Shown here piece by piece: positions 22,631 through 33,406 of a DNA stretch of 64,000 nt (position 1 is the first letter of the stretch; each line of letters begins with the position of its first letter). Where the stretch lies: positions 806,001-870,000 of the forward strand of contig OX637802.1 in assembly GCA_951802425.1 (NCBI GenBank), in the 5' to 3' direction. The notes below the pieces were generated by a model. That model saw nothing but the letters and a program-made list of their open reading frames with translations, ran no database searches and was not told the DNA's origin. The stretch comes from Clavaria fumosa (taxonomy: Eukaryota > Basidiomycota > Agaricomycetes > Agaricales > Clavariaceae). Made by a program: the position numbers and the translations under genes.

Positions 22631-23627
22631 CTACTCCCACTTTTTGCTCCACTTTTTGCTCATTGTGGTGCGACCGGGCGCGAGAATCTTGCGACGCTGG
22701 CCAATCATATGCATGTACATTACATACAATCCTGCATACAGGATGCATCAGCCAACAACGAGGGAGAGAACGAATATCTGCGCACCAGGCCACCAAAACA
22801 CGAACAACGCAGCCCTGACGAAGTCCTTCCAGCCCCATATCTGCAGGGCCAGCGCGGGGCCGGGCCACGCTGCGTGGTTGAACGGGCTGCCCCAGCCGCC
22901 CCTGAGGCGAGGTAGAGTGGCGAGTATGAGGAACGCCTCGGACGACGCACCCGTCGGGTAGAGCACATAGAAGGTCGTGTAGCGCAAGTAGACGAGTGCG
23001 TGCGGCACAGACGGGCGCAGCAGCGAGTACGCGTAGAAGCTGTAGCGGATCACCTCCGTGATGGACCACGAGAGGACGAGCGATGCGTAGATGGGGTTTG
23101 ACTGAGCCTGAATGCGCGAGGAGCCCAATCAGCCAAGATTTCGAATTAACAAGGCTACGTACAGCATGGAATCTGTCTACCACTCCCCACACGAGGATCA
23201 ACCGACTCGCGATCTGCATAGCGGTTGTCTGTGGCGGGCTCCTCACCCAGCGCAGAAGAACATGCACCACTTCTAACACGGCGGCGGTCTGAACCCACTT
23301 TGTCAGAGTACCTACAACGGCATACGTCGTTTCCGCGCGCTGCAAAAGGTTGTGCACCCAAACTTGGAACTTTGAAAACGTCGGAGAAATAGGACCATTC
23401 TTTAATGACGAGAAGAACCGAAAAAATTGGTTTACGAGTGAAGGACGAGATGCGAGGGTAACGGGTAGACAGTCGAGGAGATGAGCGGTAGAGAGTACAA
23501 GAATGGCATACCAACCCAATGCGGAGACGACGTTGTAGACGACGAGGTAGTATTTCACATAAGACGAGGAACGAGTTGTCACCATTAGCGTATAAGACGG
23601 TGATGACAAAGACGATGATGAGACCAT
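22631..23627 (-). CDS. PHS1: Very-long-chain (3R)-3-hydroxyacyl-CoA dehydratase (PHS1/HACD)
   Basis: Three exons: 23163-23627, 22786-23107 and 22631-22731, giving 295 residues. The family landmarks are KYYLVVYNVVSALGWY, VQTAAVLEVVHVLLRWVRSP, LVLSWSITEVIRYSFYAYSL and YLRYTTFYVLYPTGASSE. In the last one Y205 and E212 have the 7-residue spacing of the catalytic Tyr/Glu pair of yeast Phs1. It is a multi-pass ER enzyme that dehydrates 3-hydroxyacyl-CoA in very-long-chain fatty acid elongation. The C-terminus ends KKWE, a KKxx ER-retrieval signal. The loop after the first helix (about residues 50-90) is longer than usual and could hide an in-frame intron. An alternative start is the Met at 23585. 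Confidence 0.92.
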
Positions 23628-23698
23628 ACAACGCAAATAACCACCCACACATACACACACAGGTCCGTCAAGGCAGCCATCTTCTCACATTTGTGTAT

Positions 23699-24546
23699 TC
23701 ATGCTGAGGTTGCCTCCATATGTGACGCACCGTGATTCGGTCCTCCTGCGCCGCTGTCTTCGTCATTCACCATCTGCAACTGGCTCAGCTCAGCCCTCAA
23801 CGCCGCATTCTCCATTCTAAGCTGTTCGACCAGCGTTCGGCACTCTTCCCAGCGCCTGTTAGCTTCGTCTGCCGACGCTATGGCAGCGTCAAGCAGCTGC
23901 GATCTCGATTCCAGTGTCTTGACATGCCTGTAGTTCGACACCTCAGACTCCGACATCAAGATTGTGAAAGTGATATCATCTCAACACACTGGTCTCTCCG
24001 CTCACGGAAGGCGCGCTGGGCTTTCCTATTCTGCTCCGCTCGCTTGCTGCCGCTTAATGCTCTTCCACTGACCGAAGGTGGCGGTGACTGCTGCATTTCC
24101 CCAACAGGGGGTTGCGCCATGCCCGCCGTTGTGTAGTCGGAAGGTGCGTAGAAGACCGGTACGGACGACATCTGCACGAGGACGTGTGGCGATGGTAATA
24201 TGTGCTGCAAAGCCTGTTGCTGTTCGGCGGTGGTCGGAGGCTGCTCCGTCGGCTGTGCCCCTGGCTCCTGTAGAGGCTGCGGCTGTTGCTGCTGCTGGAG
24301 TTGGGTTTGCTGGGCGTGCTGAGCGTGCTGCTGCTGCTGCTGTGCCTGTGCCTGGGCGAGTTTCGCTTTGTTAGTCGGCCGACGCTTTCGAGGGCGTGCT
24401 GGCGCTGGGGGTACGTTTATGGCTGTAGCGTCATCGCGCAGACGTAGCGTTTGCATGCCGGCGGACTGAGGCTGAGGGATGGATTGTTGTGGAACGGTCT
24501 GAGCCTGGGCATTGTCGGAAGGGTTGCCGGCTTGGAACTTCAGCAT
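23699..24546 (-). CDS. bZIP transcription factor (Yap/AP-1-like basic region)
   Basis: Two exons: 23990-24546 and 23699-23927, giving 261 residues. The basic region is GSKRAEQNRKAQRAFRERRD at about residues 166-185, the fungal Yap-type NxxAQxxFR signature. The leucine zipper (HVKTLESRSQLLDAAIASAD, then LRMENAALRAELSQLQ) starts right after the intron, which splits the Gln codon at the hinge. The N-terminal half is Gln/Ala/Pro-rich and has a basic PRKRRPTNKAK patch that could be a nuclear signal. No C-terminal cysteine-rich redox domain is present, so it is not a full Yap1. The start lies 71 bp... upstream of nothing else on this strand except the receptor; its stop is 71 bp from the PHS1 start, so the two genes are closely packed in the same direction. 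Confidence 0.88.
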
Positions 24547-24724
24547 TAAAATTCCTCTTTGTAGGATGACTAAGGATGGAGGATGAAGTAAGACGAGTTG
24601 CCAATGTTGTTGCGTGTTGATCCGATGCGCAGCTTTTTGTATTTATTTGGTTCGAGACACGTGGTACGTAACGCGGTGACGTGTCACGATCACTTTTTAT
24701 TTTTATTTTTTAATTGCATTCCAA

Positions 24725-27225
24725 CTAAATCCACCCTGGCCGTCGAGGTGAAACTGTATCATGTGTAGGAAAAGATCGTTGTCGCCGCAGGCTCGGCGCA
24801 ATCTGAAGATCAAGAGAATACACTGACGGCGGTCGTGGCAGGTGCGGCACTCGCGGTGAAAAGGCCTGTACATCCGGCGCATATGGAGAGTCACCATACA
24901 TGGCCACAGTGGAGGAGTTCGGCGTTTCAGCCAAATTCCTGCCTATTCTGTGTTGCGACAGCGCGGGCGTATTTCCGCCCGATCCTCCCGCCCCGCTTCC
25001 CATAGTGAAAGAAACAATCTGAGATTTTGTTTGTCCCGTATGCAGGACATTTTGTTGCTCGCTCGGAAATACAGCCACCGATCGAGCACGTCTTCGACTC
25101 CTACGTGGAAGATGGTCAGCAAGGCGGATCATCTAGCATGTGAAAATTCAACATACCGTCTATACATCTTGACGCCCGGCTCAACCTCAATGTCTAATGA
25201 ATAGACCGAAGGAGCGATAACGGAGGAAGACGTGGATGAGAGAATAAGAAAAGTGGAATCCTCCTCCGCGGACATCAAGTCGAGCGCAGGTTGGCGCGGT
25301 TGTCGGAAAGGCCACGAAGGTTTGGTGGGCCGAGAGCTCGGCTCCTCCCCCTCTCGTCGTTGTCGCCCACGCGACGCAGACGTCTCCTTGGCAAGTATGG
25401 TCCGTCTCGAAGAGCTATCAGGCGCAAAATCCCGGACCAGACCAGAAGGCCCACTGGCATCCAACAATCTTCCACCGAGCGTGTTCGTTTCCTCGGACTG
25501 GAACGAAATGGCCAGCTGGGGTGAGAGCCGCTCCGAGTGTTCTCCCGCGTAAATGGTGATGGGCACCTTCTGCATTCGCAAGGGAGACGTAGCCTCTGCC
25601 TTGACGGGTCCGCCTGGGGCACGCCGCGCCGACAGTGCGCGCCGAACGTTTTGCACGGTTCCCAGTTCGGGATCCGTGTCTGTATCCGTCGCTTCTGTGG
25701 ATTGTCTGCTTGCTGGATGCTCAGTGTCACGCAGAGCATCGTCACCCGAGCCCGGCATTGGTCTAGAGGGCAACCGTGAGAACCAGAGCGGGCGGGCAGA
25801 GCGGCTTGAGTCTTACCTCAGGTCCATAGTAGAGGTTGGAGATGCCGAAAGCGCCACATGCTCGACTGTGATATCAACCGTGTACGCGGGAGACACAGCC
25901 CGCTCTGAGTCACGCTCCTCGACAGCAGTAGACATCAAGGGCGACCGAAACCAATCATGACGCCATTCAGAAAGGTCAGAAGGCGACAAGAAAAATGGCG
26001 ACGTGGCACCATTGAGAGAAAGTTTCGGGATGCGAACACTTGAGGTCATGTCCCGTCGTCGCGCGGGTGGTGGGCTAAAATAGACTTAGGGGGTGCGTCA
26101 AAGTGCCAAAATATGACTGAAAGACTTACCGTCGTAGCACAGAACGCAAATACCATGTGCGAACTTTCTCAATATTTTTTGCGGACTCAGAATGGAACGC
26201 GAAGCATAGGAAGATGATTAGGGCCGCCGTCGCAGGCGACACTTGAATCACGGTAATCCAGCGCGTAAATCTCTTCCTCTGCGTAGCACTTGAATACAGC
26301 CAAATCTGCGAGGACATAGCATTCTTGTCTTTCCATGAGGTGAAGGTTTGCCGTCGGCCATTACGAAGCAGAATTAAAATGGGTAGGCTCAGCGCATTAA
26401 AGAGAGTCCAGGACTCCAATAATGTAATCAGAACAGAAAATCGGAAGGCCTGCCTGGTAGTCATGGCAGGAGAAGAATGCGAAATGTACTTGTTGGTGAG
26501 GTTCCGGTGGCGATTGAGATTGTTGAAAGCAATGGCTGAACGTCGAAGAGCTCAGCACAGGGCAGAGTGTCCTACGTAACGTGGGAATACGCACCCATGT
26601 ACGTAGACGAGATGACCCAAATTATCACCGGTATTCCGGTGATAAGAAATACAGAAACTGGTGTCCAGTACCATGTTGGGAAGCATCCTAACTCGTCATA
26701 AACGTCGAAGCGATGTCCCTGGACAAGAGAATCTGCAATTGTCGTCAGAACAGCCATAGGCCCAGTGGAAAAAATGATCCACGAACGCAGCCCAATACCA
26801 ATAGCTGGTAAACCCCAACACATGAGGACGTCGAACAGGAAGCGAGATCGCCCGCCGCACAGGGCACAAACGTGCCCGAAGGTCGACAACCGCTCCAGGT
26901 ACACGGATATGCAGAGGAAGCACGCCGGCAGTCCAAAGTTTGCCCCTATGATGAGCTTGCTGGCTGTTTTGCCGAGGCGTAATGAGAACGAGGATGTAAA
27001 TCGTGCCAGGGTCTGGAAACGCAGCTCACCAATGTCACACCACACAGAGCTTGGATGGATGGACTTGGCCCAAAGGAGAGCATTGACGGCCACTATTGTA
27101 TCGGCGACCAGCAGCCATGCCACGAAGAATAGCATCGCGGTGTTCCGTGTCCTCAAGAGCCAAGGAAATGGGAACAAGACCGCCGCAGCTGCAATAAATG
27201 CGACCGCAGGTACCGCGAGGCCCAT
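24725..27225 (-). CDS. STE3: STE3-like G-protein-coupled mating pheromone receptor with long cytoplasmic tail
   Basis: Seven exons: 27030-27225, 26787-26963, 26595-26732, 26130-26535, 25817-26074, 25157-25762 and 24725-25100, giving 718 residues; all six introns are 54-66 nt with matching phases. The first ~305 residues form the seven-helix receptor. Diagnostic blocks are PFPWLLRTRN, SVWCDI followed after the intron by ASKLIIGANFGLPACFLCI, and LVQGHRFDVYDELGC. The remaining ~410 residues form a Ser/Pro-rich, probably disordered cytoplasmic tail. STE3 receptors sense lipopeptide pheromones and act through a heterotrimeric G protein. Whether this one is a B mating-type receptor or a non-mating paralogue cannot be told here: I found no pheromone precursor gene with a C-terminal CaaX nearby. 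Confidence 0.9.
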
Positions 27226-28037
27226 CGCAAGCAGGGTAAACCGGACGAAGTGGCGGGGCTCGAGAGCAAAGAGCGAGACACGGCCCCGTCATGTTTGAGA
27301 AAATATCCTGCTCGGTGAAGCGCCGGAGGGCAGCGCTCATCTTGGAAGCCTGCCGAGGCGAAGTCCTCGTTTCAGCACAAAGTTTCACGGCCTTCGTCCC
27401 GTACTCGTCATGCGAGAGGCTGCGCATTCTTTTTTATGGTCGCCAAACATTGAAAAGCTTATCCTGCTCTGAAACAGGGGACATCAAACACGGAAAACGG
27501 CGACTGGAAGAGGGTGAAGGTGAGATTTGACACTGGATTCTTGGAGAGTCAGTCCTGTGACGCCTCGATAGTCTCCAGAGTTGCTCCAAGTCACGAAGAG
27601 GATAGCCAGGATACACGTGATCGGGACCCCAATATGACGTACGAAATACAGATTGTGGTGTAAACAGGTGGCGCGCTGTAGAAGTACCACTATTATGCTA
27701 AGTCTCCGTAAAACTGCCACCCTTGTTCTACATCCACGATCAGGGATAGGAGCAGCCAGTTATCTAGTGAAATCTCTGGGACTCAACACAAAATTTTATG
27801 TAACCAGAATCATCGACGCGATAATGACAACCTGGTCAGAAGGTTGGAGCCTTGCGTGCCTTCTGCATCTCACGAACCCTTCAGGTCTAACCTGTCAGAA
27901 TAGCTCTGCGGGGCCTGCACACCGGGTCAATACCTGATGACTCGACGACACGACAGCAAAGCTACCTTGGTTTACGACTGCTCTTGCGTGCTTGAAAGCA
28001 CAATAACTGGAAGTTGAACGAGTCGTCAAGTACTACA
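27226..28037. other. Intergenic region beside the pheromone receptor
   Basis: This 812-bp region contains only short open frames. One on the minus strand (27484-27720) starts MAVLRRLSIIVVLLQRA and has a hydrophobic segment, but it has no homologue that I recognise. I looked for small genes ending in a CaaX box, as expected for pheromone precursors, and saw none that convinced me. Confidence 0.35.
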
Positions 28038-29157
28038 TCAGGCTATTAGAATCCGGGCTGCAACATGTCGAGGCAAAGGCAGAAAGGACTCACCAAAATC
28101 GCCTCTTATTACTTTAATCACAAATTGCCACATTACATCGACGAAGCTCGACGCCGCTGCGACGATGGGTAGGATTTGCCCAGTACTCCTGACCACGTTG
28201 ACGCCCTCAATTCGGTTCCACCGGATGACCAGCTCGGTTGAGATGATGAAGATCATCATGGAGAAAGAGAGCGTGACATTCCTCAATCTGGTATGTCCAC
28301 TTTCAACGATCTTGTCAGGCGTCTGTCGTTCGGACGGTAGTGTTGGGACTGTGACTTTTTCTGCGTCGGCAGAGGGCCGAGGTGGGATTCCTAGCAAATC
28401 CTTGAATGCGTCGAAAGACCGGAAGGACAAGAAAGCCAAAACGAAGATCGTCACGGAGACGCCAACGGCGCTGGCCGTGAATAAGACCTTGAGAAAAGTC
28501 CGGAACCGACCAAACAGATCCTGTGCTCAACCACGGTCAGCGATACGGAAGCGATGACTAGTACAACGTTATTCTCACAACTTTCGCGAAGAAGAAGGCA
28601 AAGTGACTACAGGGCGGATGCAGCATGGTGTCCATCCCAACGAAGACAAACCAGACGGAGTAGAAGGCCAAGGCTGCGCCAAGACAGGCTTGGATGACCG
28701 CGCCCAGAGCCGTCATGTCGTATGTCGCGAAGGTCGCTACATGAGGGCCACCTGTGTGGTCCGTGTGATACCCTTTCCCTGTGGCGATTCCTCCCAAGCA
28801 AAACAGTAGCACGATCCAACATTCAACAGCGAAAAGCTGCCCGCTCGGCGACCAAGAGCCTCTTGAGAACGTGATATAGAGCAATCCGGCGAAATTGGAC
28901 AGTTGAAAGGCTGTGTTTACACCTCGAATGTTGGGAGCTTCCTCCGGGACGAAATTATAGGCAATGCTGGTGGTGATCCATTGCAGGTAAAGTCCTATGC
29001 GAATCCCAAGACCGTATGTATCAGTGTCGCCAAGAAAACCGCATTGCTCGTTTGGGTCAGTTGTTGCCAGTGTGCTATTCGCCTGCGCGTTTACGGTCTG
29101 CAACAAATGGAAGAATATGAAGGCGGAGAGGCCTAGTAGAGCCCGTCTAGAATTCAT
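28038..29157 (-). CDS. Uncharacterised fungal polytopic membrane protein
   Basis: Two exons, 28579-29157 and 28038-28520, give 353 residues. It starts with a signal-like segment (LLGLSAFIFFHLLQTVNA), then a Cys-containing motif CGFLGDTDTYGLGIRIG, a block I associate with an unnamed fungal membrane family. Seven or eight hydrophobic helices follow, among them LYLQWITTSIAYNFV, AVECWIVLLFCLGGIATG and SVTIFVLAFLSF. The C-terminus is uncertain, because a GTGAGT donor near 28100 could be spliced, but each option I tried stops within a few codons. Function is unknown; the layout is that of a transporter- or receptor-like protein. It lies in tandem with the STE3-like gene. Confidence 0.72.
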
Positions 29158-29435
29158 GGGAGGGGACCGATGCTGCACGATATGCGACTCTGTAAGACCC
29201 CTGGGATAAATAGGTACAGCATTGCTACTGCATAAGGGCAGTGCGCGAGGTCGGGCGTCTAACTGGCCTCATGATCCAGGGCCTCGAGTCTCAACAACCC
29301 TCCTGAGAGCGTTGAAACTGTGGCGGCATGAGGAATGTTTGAGCACTCATTCTGAGATAAAGAATTCTAGTACGGGACTTAGGACAATGAAAGTCCTGAT
29401 ACAGAGACCCAATCATTCTTGACATCTCAAATTAG

Positions 29436-30978
29436 CTAACTTCGATAGTCTCCATTGATTCGGACATATTCCTGACAAACTGGAGTCAAGCAAGCACATT
29501 GAAAAATGGGTGCCGCTCACATAGCTAAAATCGCAAGTCCAATAAGTCGCCTTCTCATGTCCGCAACCTAGCTCAACCTTCACTTCGAACTCATTTGCCT
29601 GTAAGATCTGCAGTGCCCGTGCTTCGTCTGCATTTTCTGGCTCTCCATTCACCAGGACTGGTAGAGGGGAAGTACCGTCGGCTGGGACGAAGGTCACGCT
29701 AACTCGAGAAGGTTCAATTGGCATTGAGAGTGGGACTGAGCCCGACGCTGCGAGGATGCGGCCCCAGCTGTTAGGTATAAAACAAACAGTCATAATTGGC
29801 AGCCAAGGCGAGGTGTCAATAAGAAATACTTGGCGTCTTCCCCATAAAGGGCTGTCTTGACAAGAGCCGAAGTTGATATCCGCGAAGCAACTTTGCGTGC
29901 GTCTTCATAGGTGGATGCCCCCTGATTGGAATAATCGGTAAGCGATGTCAACTCAATCGAGGGTAGGCGAAAGGGCCACCTCTACAGAAACAGTCACGAA
30001 TTTTGTCGCCCCTTCTCCGTCCCAAACAACTAGTTGAGCGAGGTTCACCGCCAACGCTGTGAGCTCATCCCTAAATATCCTATATGCCTCGGGCTCGCCG
30101 TCTTCGTCAATCTCAGCCATCTCCGCGCCTGCGCCGTTTGCCAGAGCGACGACGGTATCATTCGTGGACATGTCGCCATCCACGCTGATTGAGTTGAAGC
30201 TACGCTCGACGGCGTAGTTCAGGGCGGACTGTAGGCTGCGCGGCGAGACTGGGCAGTCTGTGAGGATACACCCTAAAAGCGTGGCATGGAGCGCGCGCAC
30301 GGGCGGTGGGCCCAAGACGGGGTGGATCATCCCCGCACCCTTGTCCATGCCCGCAATTCGGAACTCGCGGCCTCCGATGGCAAACGTCCGCGCGCGCACC
30401 TTGAGAAACGTGTCCGTCGTCATGAAGGCGCGAGCGGCGCGCTCCCACGCAGCGAAGTCCGGGCCGAGCGAGGAGGTGGACGTCCCCAGTGCCTGCGAGG
30501 CGATACCCGACAAGACCCGAGAGATGGGCAAGGTCTGGCCGATGACGCCTGTCGACATCACGAGAGTCTCTCCTTGCCCCTTAGCATCTCCGAGGAGGGC
30601 ACCGGTGGTGCGTGCCATAGCCCACGCGTCTTCGAGACCCTGTTTTCCCGTGACAGCATTCGCGCACCCGCTGTTCACGACTATCGCCCTCGCCCGTCCG
30701 CCATTTGCAGCCAGAACGGCTTGAGAGACGATCACGGGTGCCGCTTGAAACGCGTTCCGTGTGAAGCACGCTGCGGCAGAGGTGGGGCGGGGAGAGGTGG
30801 ACAAAATGACTGCGAGATCCGGGCTGGAGGATGACTTTTTGACGCCAGCGTGTATACCAGTGAGAAGGTAGCCTTTGGGAAGCGCGTGATCTGGGATTGG
30901 TTGGTGGAGGTGAGACTTGGAAGGTGCGGGCCTCATGGAGAAGGTCGACAACGCGCGCTTGAACGCATAGCGAAACAT
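29436..30978 (-). CDS. ARG7: Mitochondrial glutamate N-acetyltransferase / ornithine acetyltransferase (ArgJ family)
   Basis: Four exons: 29980-30978, 29830-29921, 29521-29767 and 29436-29471, giving 457 residues. It has an N-terminal presequence rich in Arg, Phe and Ser. The ArgJ signatures are VVNSGCANAVTGKQG, MSTGVIGQTLP, MDKGAGMIHP and SISVDGDMSTNDTV. The self-cleavage site is the A-T in LHATLLGC, with T233 as the N-terminal nucleophile of the beta chain after autoproteolysis. The C-terminus EYVRINGDYRS comes from a 36-nt last exon. It transfers acetyl groups from acetylornithine to glutamate in the arginine pathway. The fourth-exon choice restores the conserved family ending, which supports the model. 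Confidence 0.95.
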
Positions 30979-31118
30979 TAGCGATAGCAGTCTGGAGAAG
31001 CCTCAGCTAAACCTCGCCGAAGGGAACCCTCCAATTTTAACGCGTTCAGCAAACAGCGCCAGTCTGTAGACGGTGCCGCTGTAAGTTTGGCGATAGTGTG
31101 TGAAAGCTTCAAAAGGCG

Positions 31119-31252
31119 GGCGGCATCAGCAAAACAGCTTGGCTAAATGTAAGTATACAGGTGTGTAACACCCCAAGTTGTCTTGGGGTGTTACATACTG
31201 GTCCATACCTGTCTATACAACAACTTAGCCTAGCCATTTTGTTGATGCCGCC
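31119..31252. mobile_element. Foldback MITE with inner perfect hairpin
   Basis: A 134-bp imperfect palindrome. The outer arms begin GGCGGCATCAGCAAAACAGC and end, in reverse complement, with GGCGGCATCAACAAAATGGC. The core is a perfect 13-bp hairpin, GTAACACCCCAAG at 31165-31177 and its complement at 31182-31194, with a 4-nt TTGT loop. There is no coding capacity. It is probably a miniature inverted-repeat transposon in the ornithine acetyltransferase upstream region; I could not define a target duplication by eye. Confidence 0.8.
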
Positions 31253-31546
31253 TCAGAGTTGAGTGGGTTTATCTGATTCACACTCATTCTTCTCCTGTCA
31301 CGGTGGGTTGAGCTGCCTGTTGTGTCACCAGAGATACTACACACCACAGGGTGGATGAAGATAACCCAGGAAGTTCCCTTTAACACTAGCCCAGATTTCG
31401 GAGAAATGACTTGAAGGGAACTGATGCACCAGTGGCAGATCGCTCCTCACCGACGATTGTAAACATGGATTTTTAAACATGAATAATGATCTCATCTAAA
31501 GTGCAAGGGTACATGATCCCCGTCTCGTTTGGATTTCACTGGCACA

Positions 31547-32357
31547 TCATGCATCCACAAGGGTGAAAGCATCATCGCATTGAAGGACGTGCGTCAGGTG
31601 ACTGCAGTCTGCAGATTTGACCACTGTCGCGGCCCCGGTTTCCTCCACATCGAGCACGGTGACCGAGCAATTACCGTAGAACCGAGGAGGAGGAGGCACG
31701 CCTTCGCCACGAACCGCCCTCCCACTGCGGACAAGCTCCTGCATGAGCTTCTGTATGCAGCCGTCGTGGAACACGAGGAGGACGTCGCGGGGTTGAGCAT
31801 TGGATGACAGTGTCGTCGCTGGGTCTGCCAGATTGGATGATGCATGCGCTTGTCCCTTGAGGCGAGCGACGAACGCGTCCCACCACCCAATGAGACGTGC
31901 GGCGAAGAGAGTCACGGCTTCGCCGGAGTCCTTAATGGTAGCTGCGTGGGCAACAGGATGGCCTTGTCGAGCCCCAAGGAACTGCTCCCCGGTTACATTT
32001 TGCAGAACCAGAGCATGATAATCTCACCCTCTCCCGAAGCTCCTTCTCTCGATGGAGCTGGACGTTGGGGTGGTGCCGTAGGATAATCTCTGCAGTCTTG
32101 TTCCCCAAAATCGAGCATTAATAAAATGTAATTGTCGTGCAATGGCGAAGCAAGACACAACGCACACGGGCCGCCCTGCAGAGGTCACTGGAGTACGCGT
32201 CACAGAAGGGCACTGATTCCAACGCCGAGGCGGTCGTCTCAGACTGCGCTAAACCCTCCGCGTTCAAAGAGACATCTAAATGTCCTTGGAAGATATGTTG
32301 TTTGTTGAAATCGGTCTCGCCGTGTCGGACGAGGTAGACGCGTGCGATAATAGTCAT
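31547..32357 (-). CDS. Histidine-phosphatase superfamily (phosphoglycerate-mutase-like) protein
   Basis: Three exons: 32166-32357, 32028-32096 and 31547-31981, giving 231 residues. The RHG catalytic motif is near the N-terminus (VYLVRHGETDFNKQHIFQGH; H12 is the phospho-acceptor). SDLCRAARTAEIIL is the family's second block, and the second catalytic His is H159 in LLVFHDGCIQKLM. The family includes cofactor-dependent mutases, fructose-bisphosphatase-like and other small-molecule phosphatases; the substrate cannot be assigned. An in-frame Met lies a few codons upstream, but the one chosen sits next to the first strand, as is usual. Introns are 69 and 46 nt. Confidence 0.88.
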
Positions 32358-32789
32358 GGTATCGATTTCGTAGATCGTCCTGGATGAGTTGTCAGGGCAT
32401 ACTGATGATCTTATAAAGCCCATGCGAAGCCCAACTTGAAGCGCTGAGAAACTGGTGGAAACGAGGGGTTCCTCAAACGCGCATTAGTTTAGGGCGGTTT
32501 GAAATGAGGCGACACAACGGACGATGTGATGACATCTTCTGATTGTCGCGCAGTCAGTCTGATTGATCCCAGTCCAAGTCGACGTGACCGCGACTCTGTG
32601 CTCGTCGAGTCTGCTTCCGTTGTTCTTCCTCAACGCCGCATTCGACGGCGAGCGATCAGCTTCGAAGGCAAACCATCTTACGCACTTGAAGCAAGTCTAT
32701 GCTCAGACTGCTTGCTTGACTGGCCACTCAGTCTTCACTGGTTCCATTTCACCACTAGCTTCAGTCTGTAGGTTTTCCATTTTTTAATA
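32358..32789. other. Histidine-phosphatase upstream region
   Basis: A 430-bp region with no recognisable gene, lying between the phosphatase start and the proposed Helitron end. It presumably contains the phosphatase promoter. Confidence 0.35.
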
Positions 32790-32800
32790 ATAGCAAAAAC

Positions 32801-32819
32801 CCTTGCAGACACTGCAAGG
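32801..32819 (-). other. Candidate Helitron 3' terminal hairpin
   Basis: An 8-bp perfect stem with a 3-nt loop. On the minus strand it is followed within 12 nt by CTAT, near the end of the element. The last base differs from the CTRR consensus, so the assignment is tentative. Confidence 0.4.
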
Positions 32820-33091
32820 AGGAAGAGAAAATGTTAATTGAGTGGTGTACAGATACTGTTTAAAAATAGGTGAAGATTGGCCCAGTGGTTGCTGAGCTAT
32901 GAATATTTCAGTATTGTAGTCTTTGTTGACATGGGAATTTTCATTCCCACACCTCCAAATCTGATGAGTGGTTATTGAACTATAAGCAGATTACATAAAT
33001 TTATTACATGAAATTGGTCAGCAAGTAGGTGGTTGTTGAGATCTGTAGTTAAGTATTTTAAAAAGAAAAAGAGAAATATATGGCATGGCTA

Positions 33092-33134
33092 TCAGTCCAA
33101 CAATACTTCAGTATATACAATGTTCTTGGTTACA
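33092..33134 (-). pseudogene. Detached C-terminal end of the Helitron helicase
   Basis: If the copia element and one copy of its GGCTG target duplication are removed, the helicase frame at 52424 continues into this 43-bp piece and ends TKNIVYTEVLLD-stop, which resembles the usual Helitron helicase C-terminus. This gives independent support for the nested insertion. Confidence 0.8.
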
Positions 33135-33139
33135 GGCTG

Positions 33140-33400
33140 TATAGAGAATTCTCCCTAATAGATTGGCTAAAAAGATAATATGTATCTCAGTATTATCGAA
33201 TACTGGGGAAATAGACAGTCTAGATACCTAAAAAGATAATATGTCTAGTAGTTGTATGTAAATGAGTGACACAAAGTATGAAAATGGATTTAACACTCAC
33301 ATCTCAGTATTATCGAATACTGAGATGTGCGGTGGTGTGATGCGCTACAGTAAAAGGTAAAATTAAGGCTCCGACCAAACCTTAAGACGAATACGCAACA
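33140..33400 (-). repeat. Copia 3' LTR
   Basis: It starts TGTTGCGTATTCG on the minus strand directly after a GGGGGAG polypurine tract, and is near-identical to 52163-52423. It contains an internal palindrome around TCAGTATTATCGAATACTGA. Confidence 0.88.
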
Positions 33401-33406
33401 CTCCCC

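Noticed and set aside
27484..27720. Small hydrophobic frame considered as a pheromone-region gene
   Set aside because: No CaaX ending and no recognisable family.
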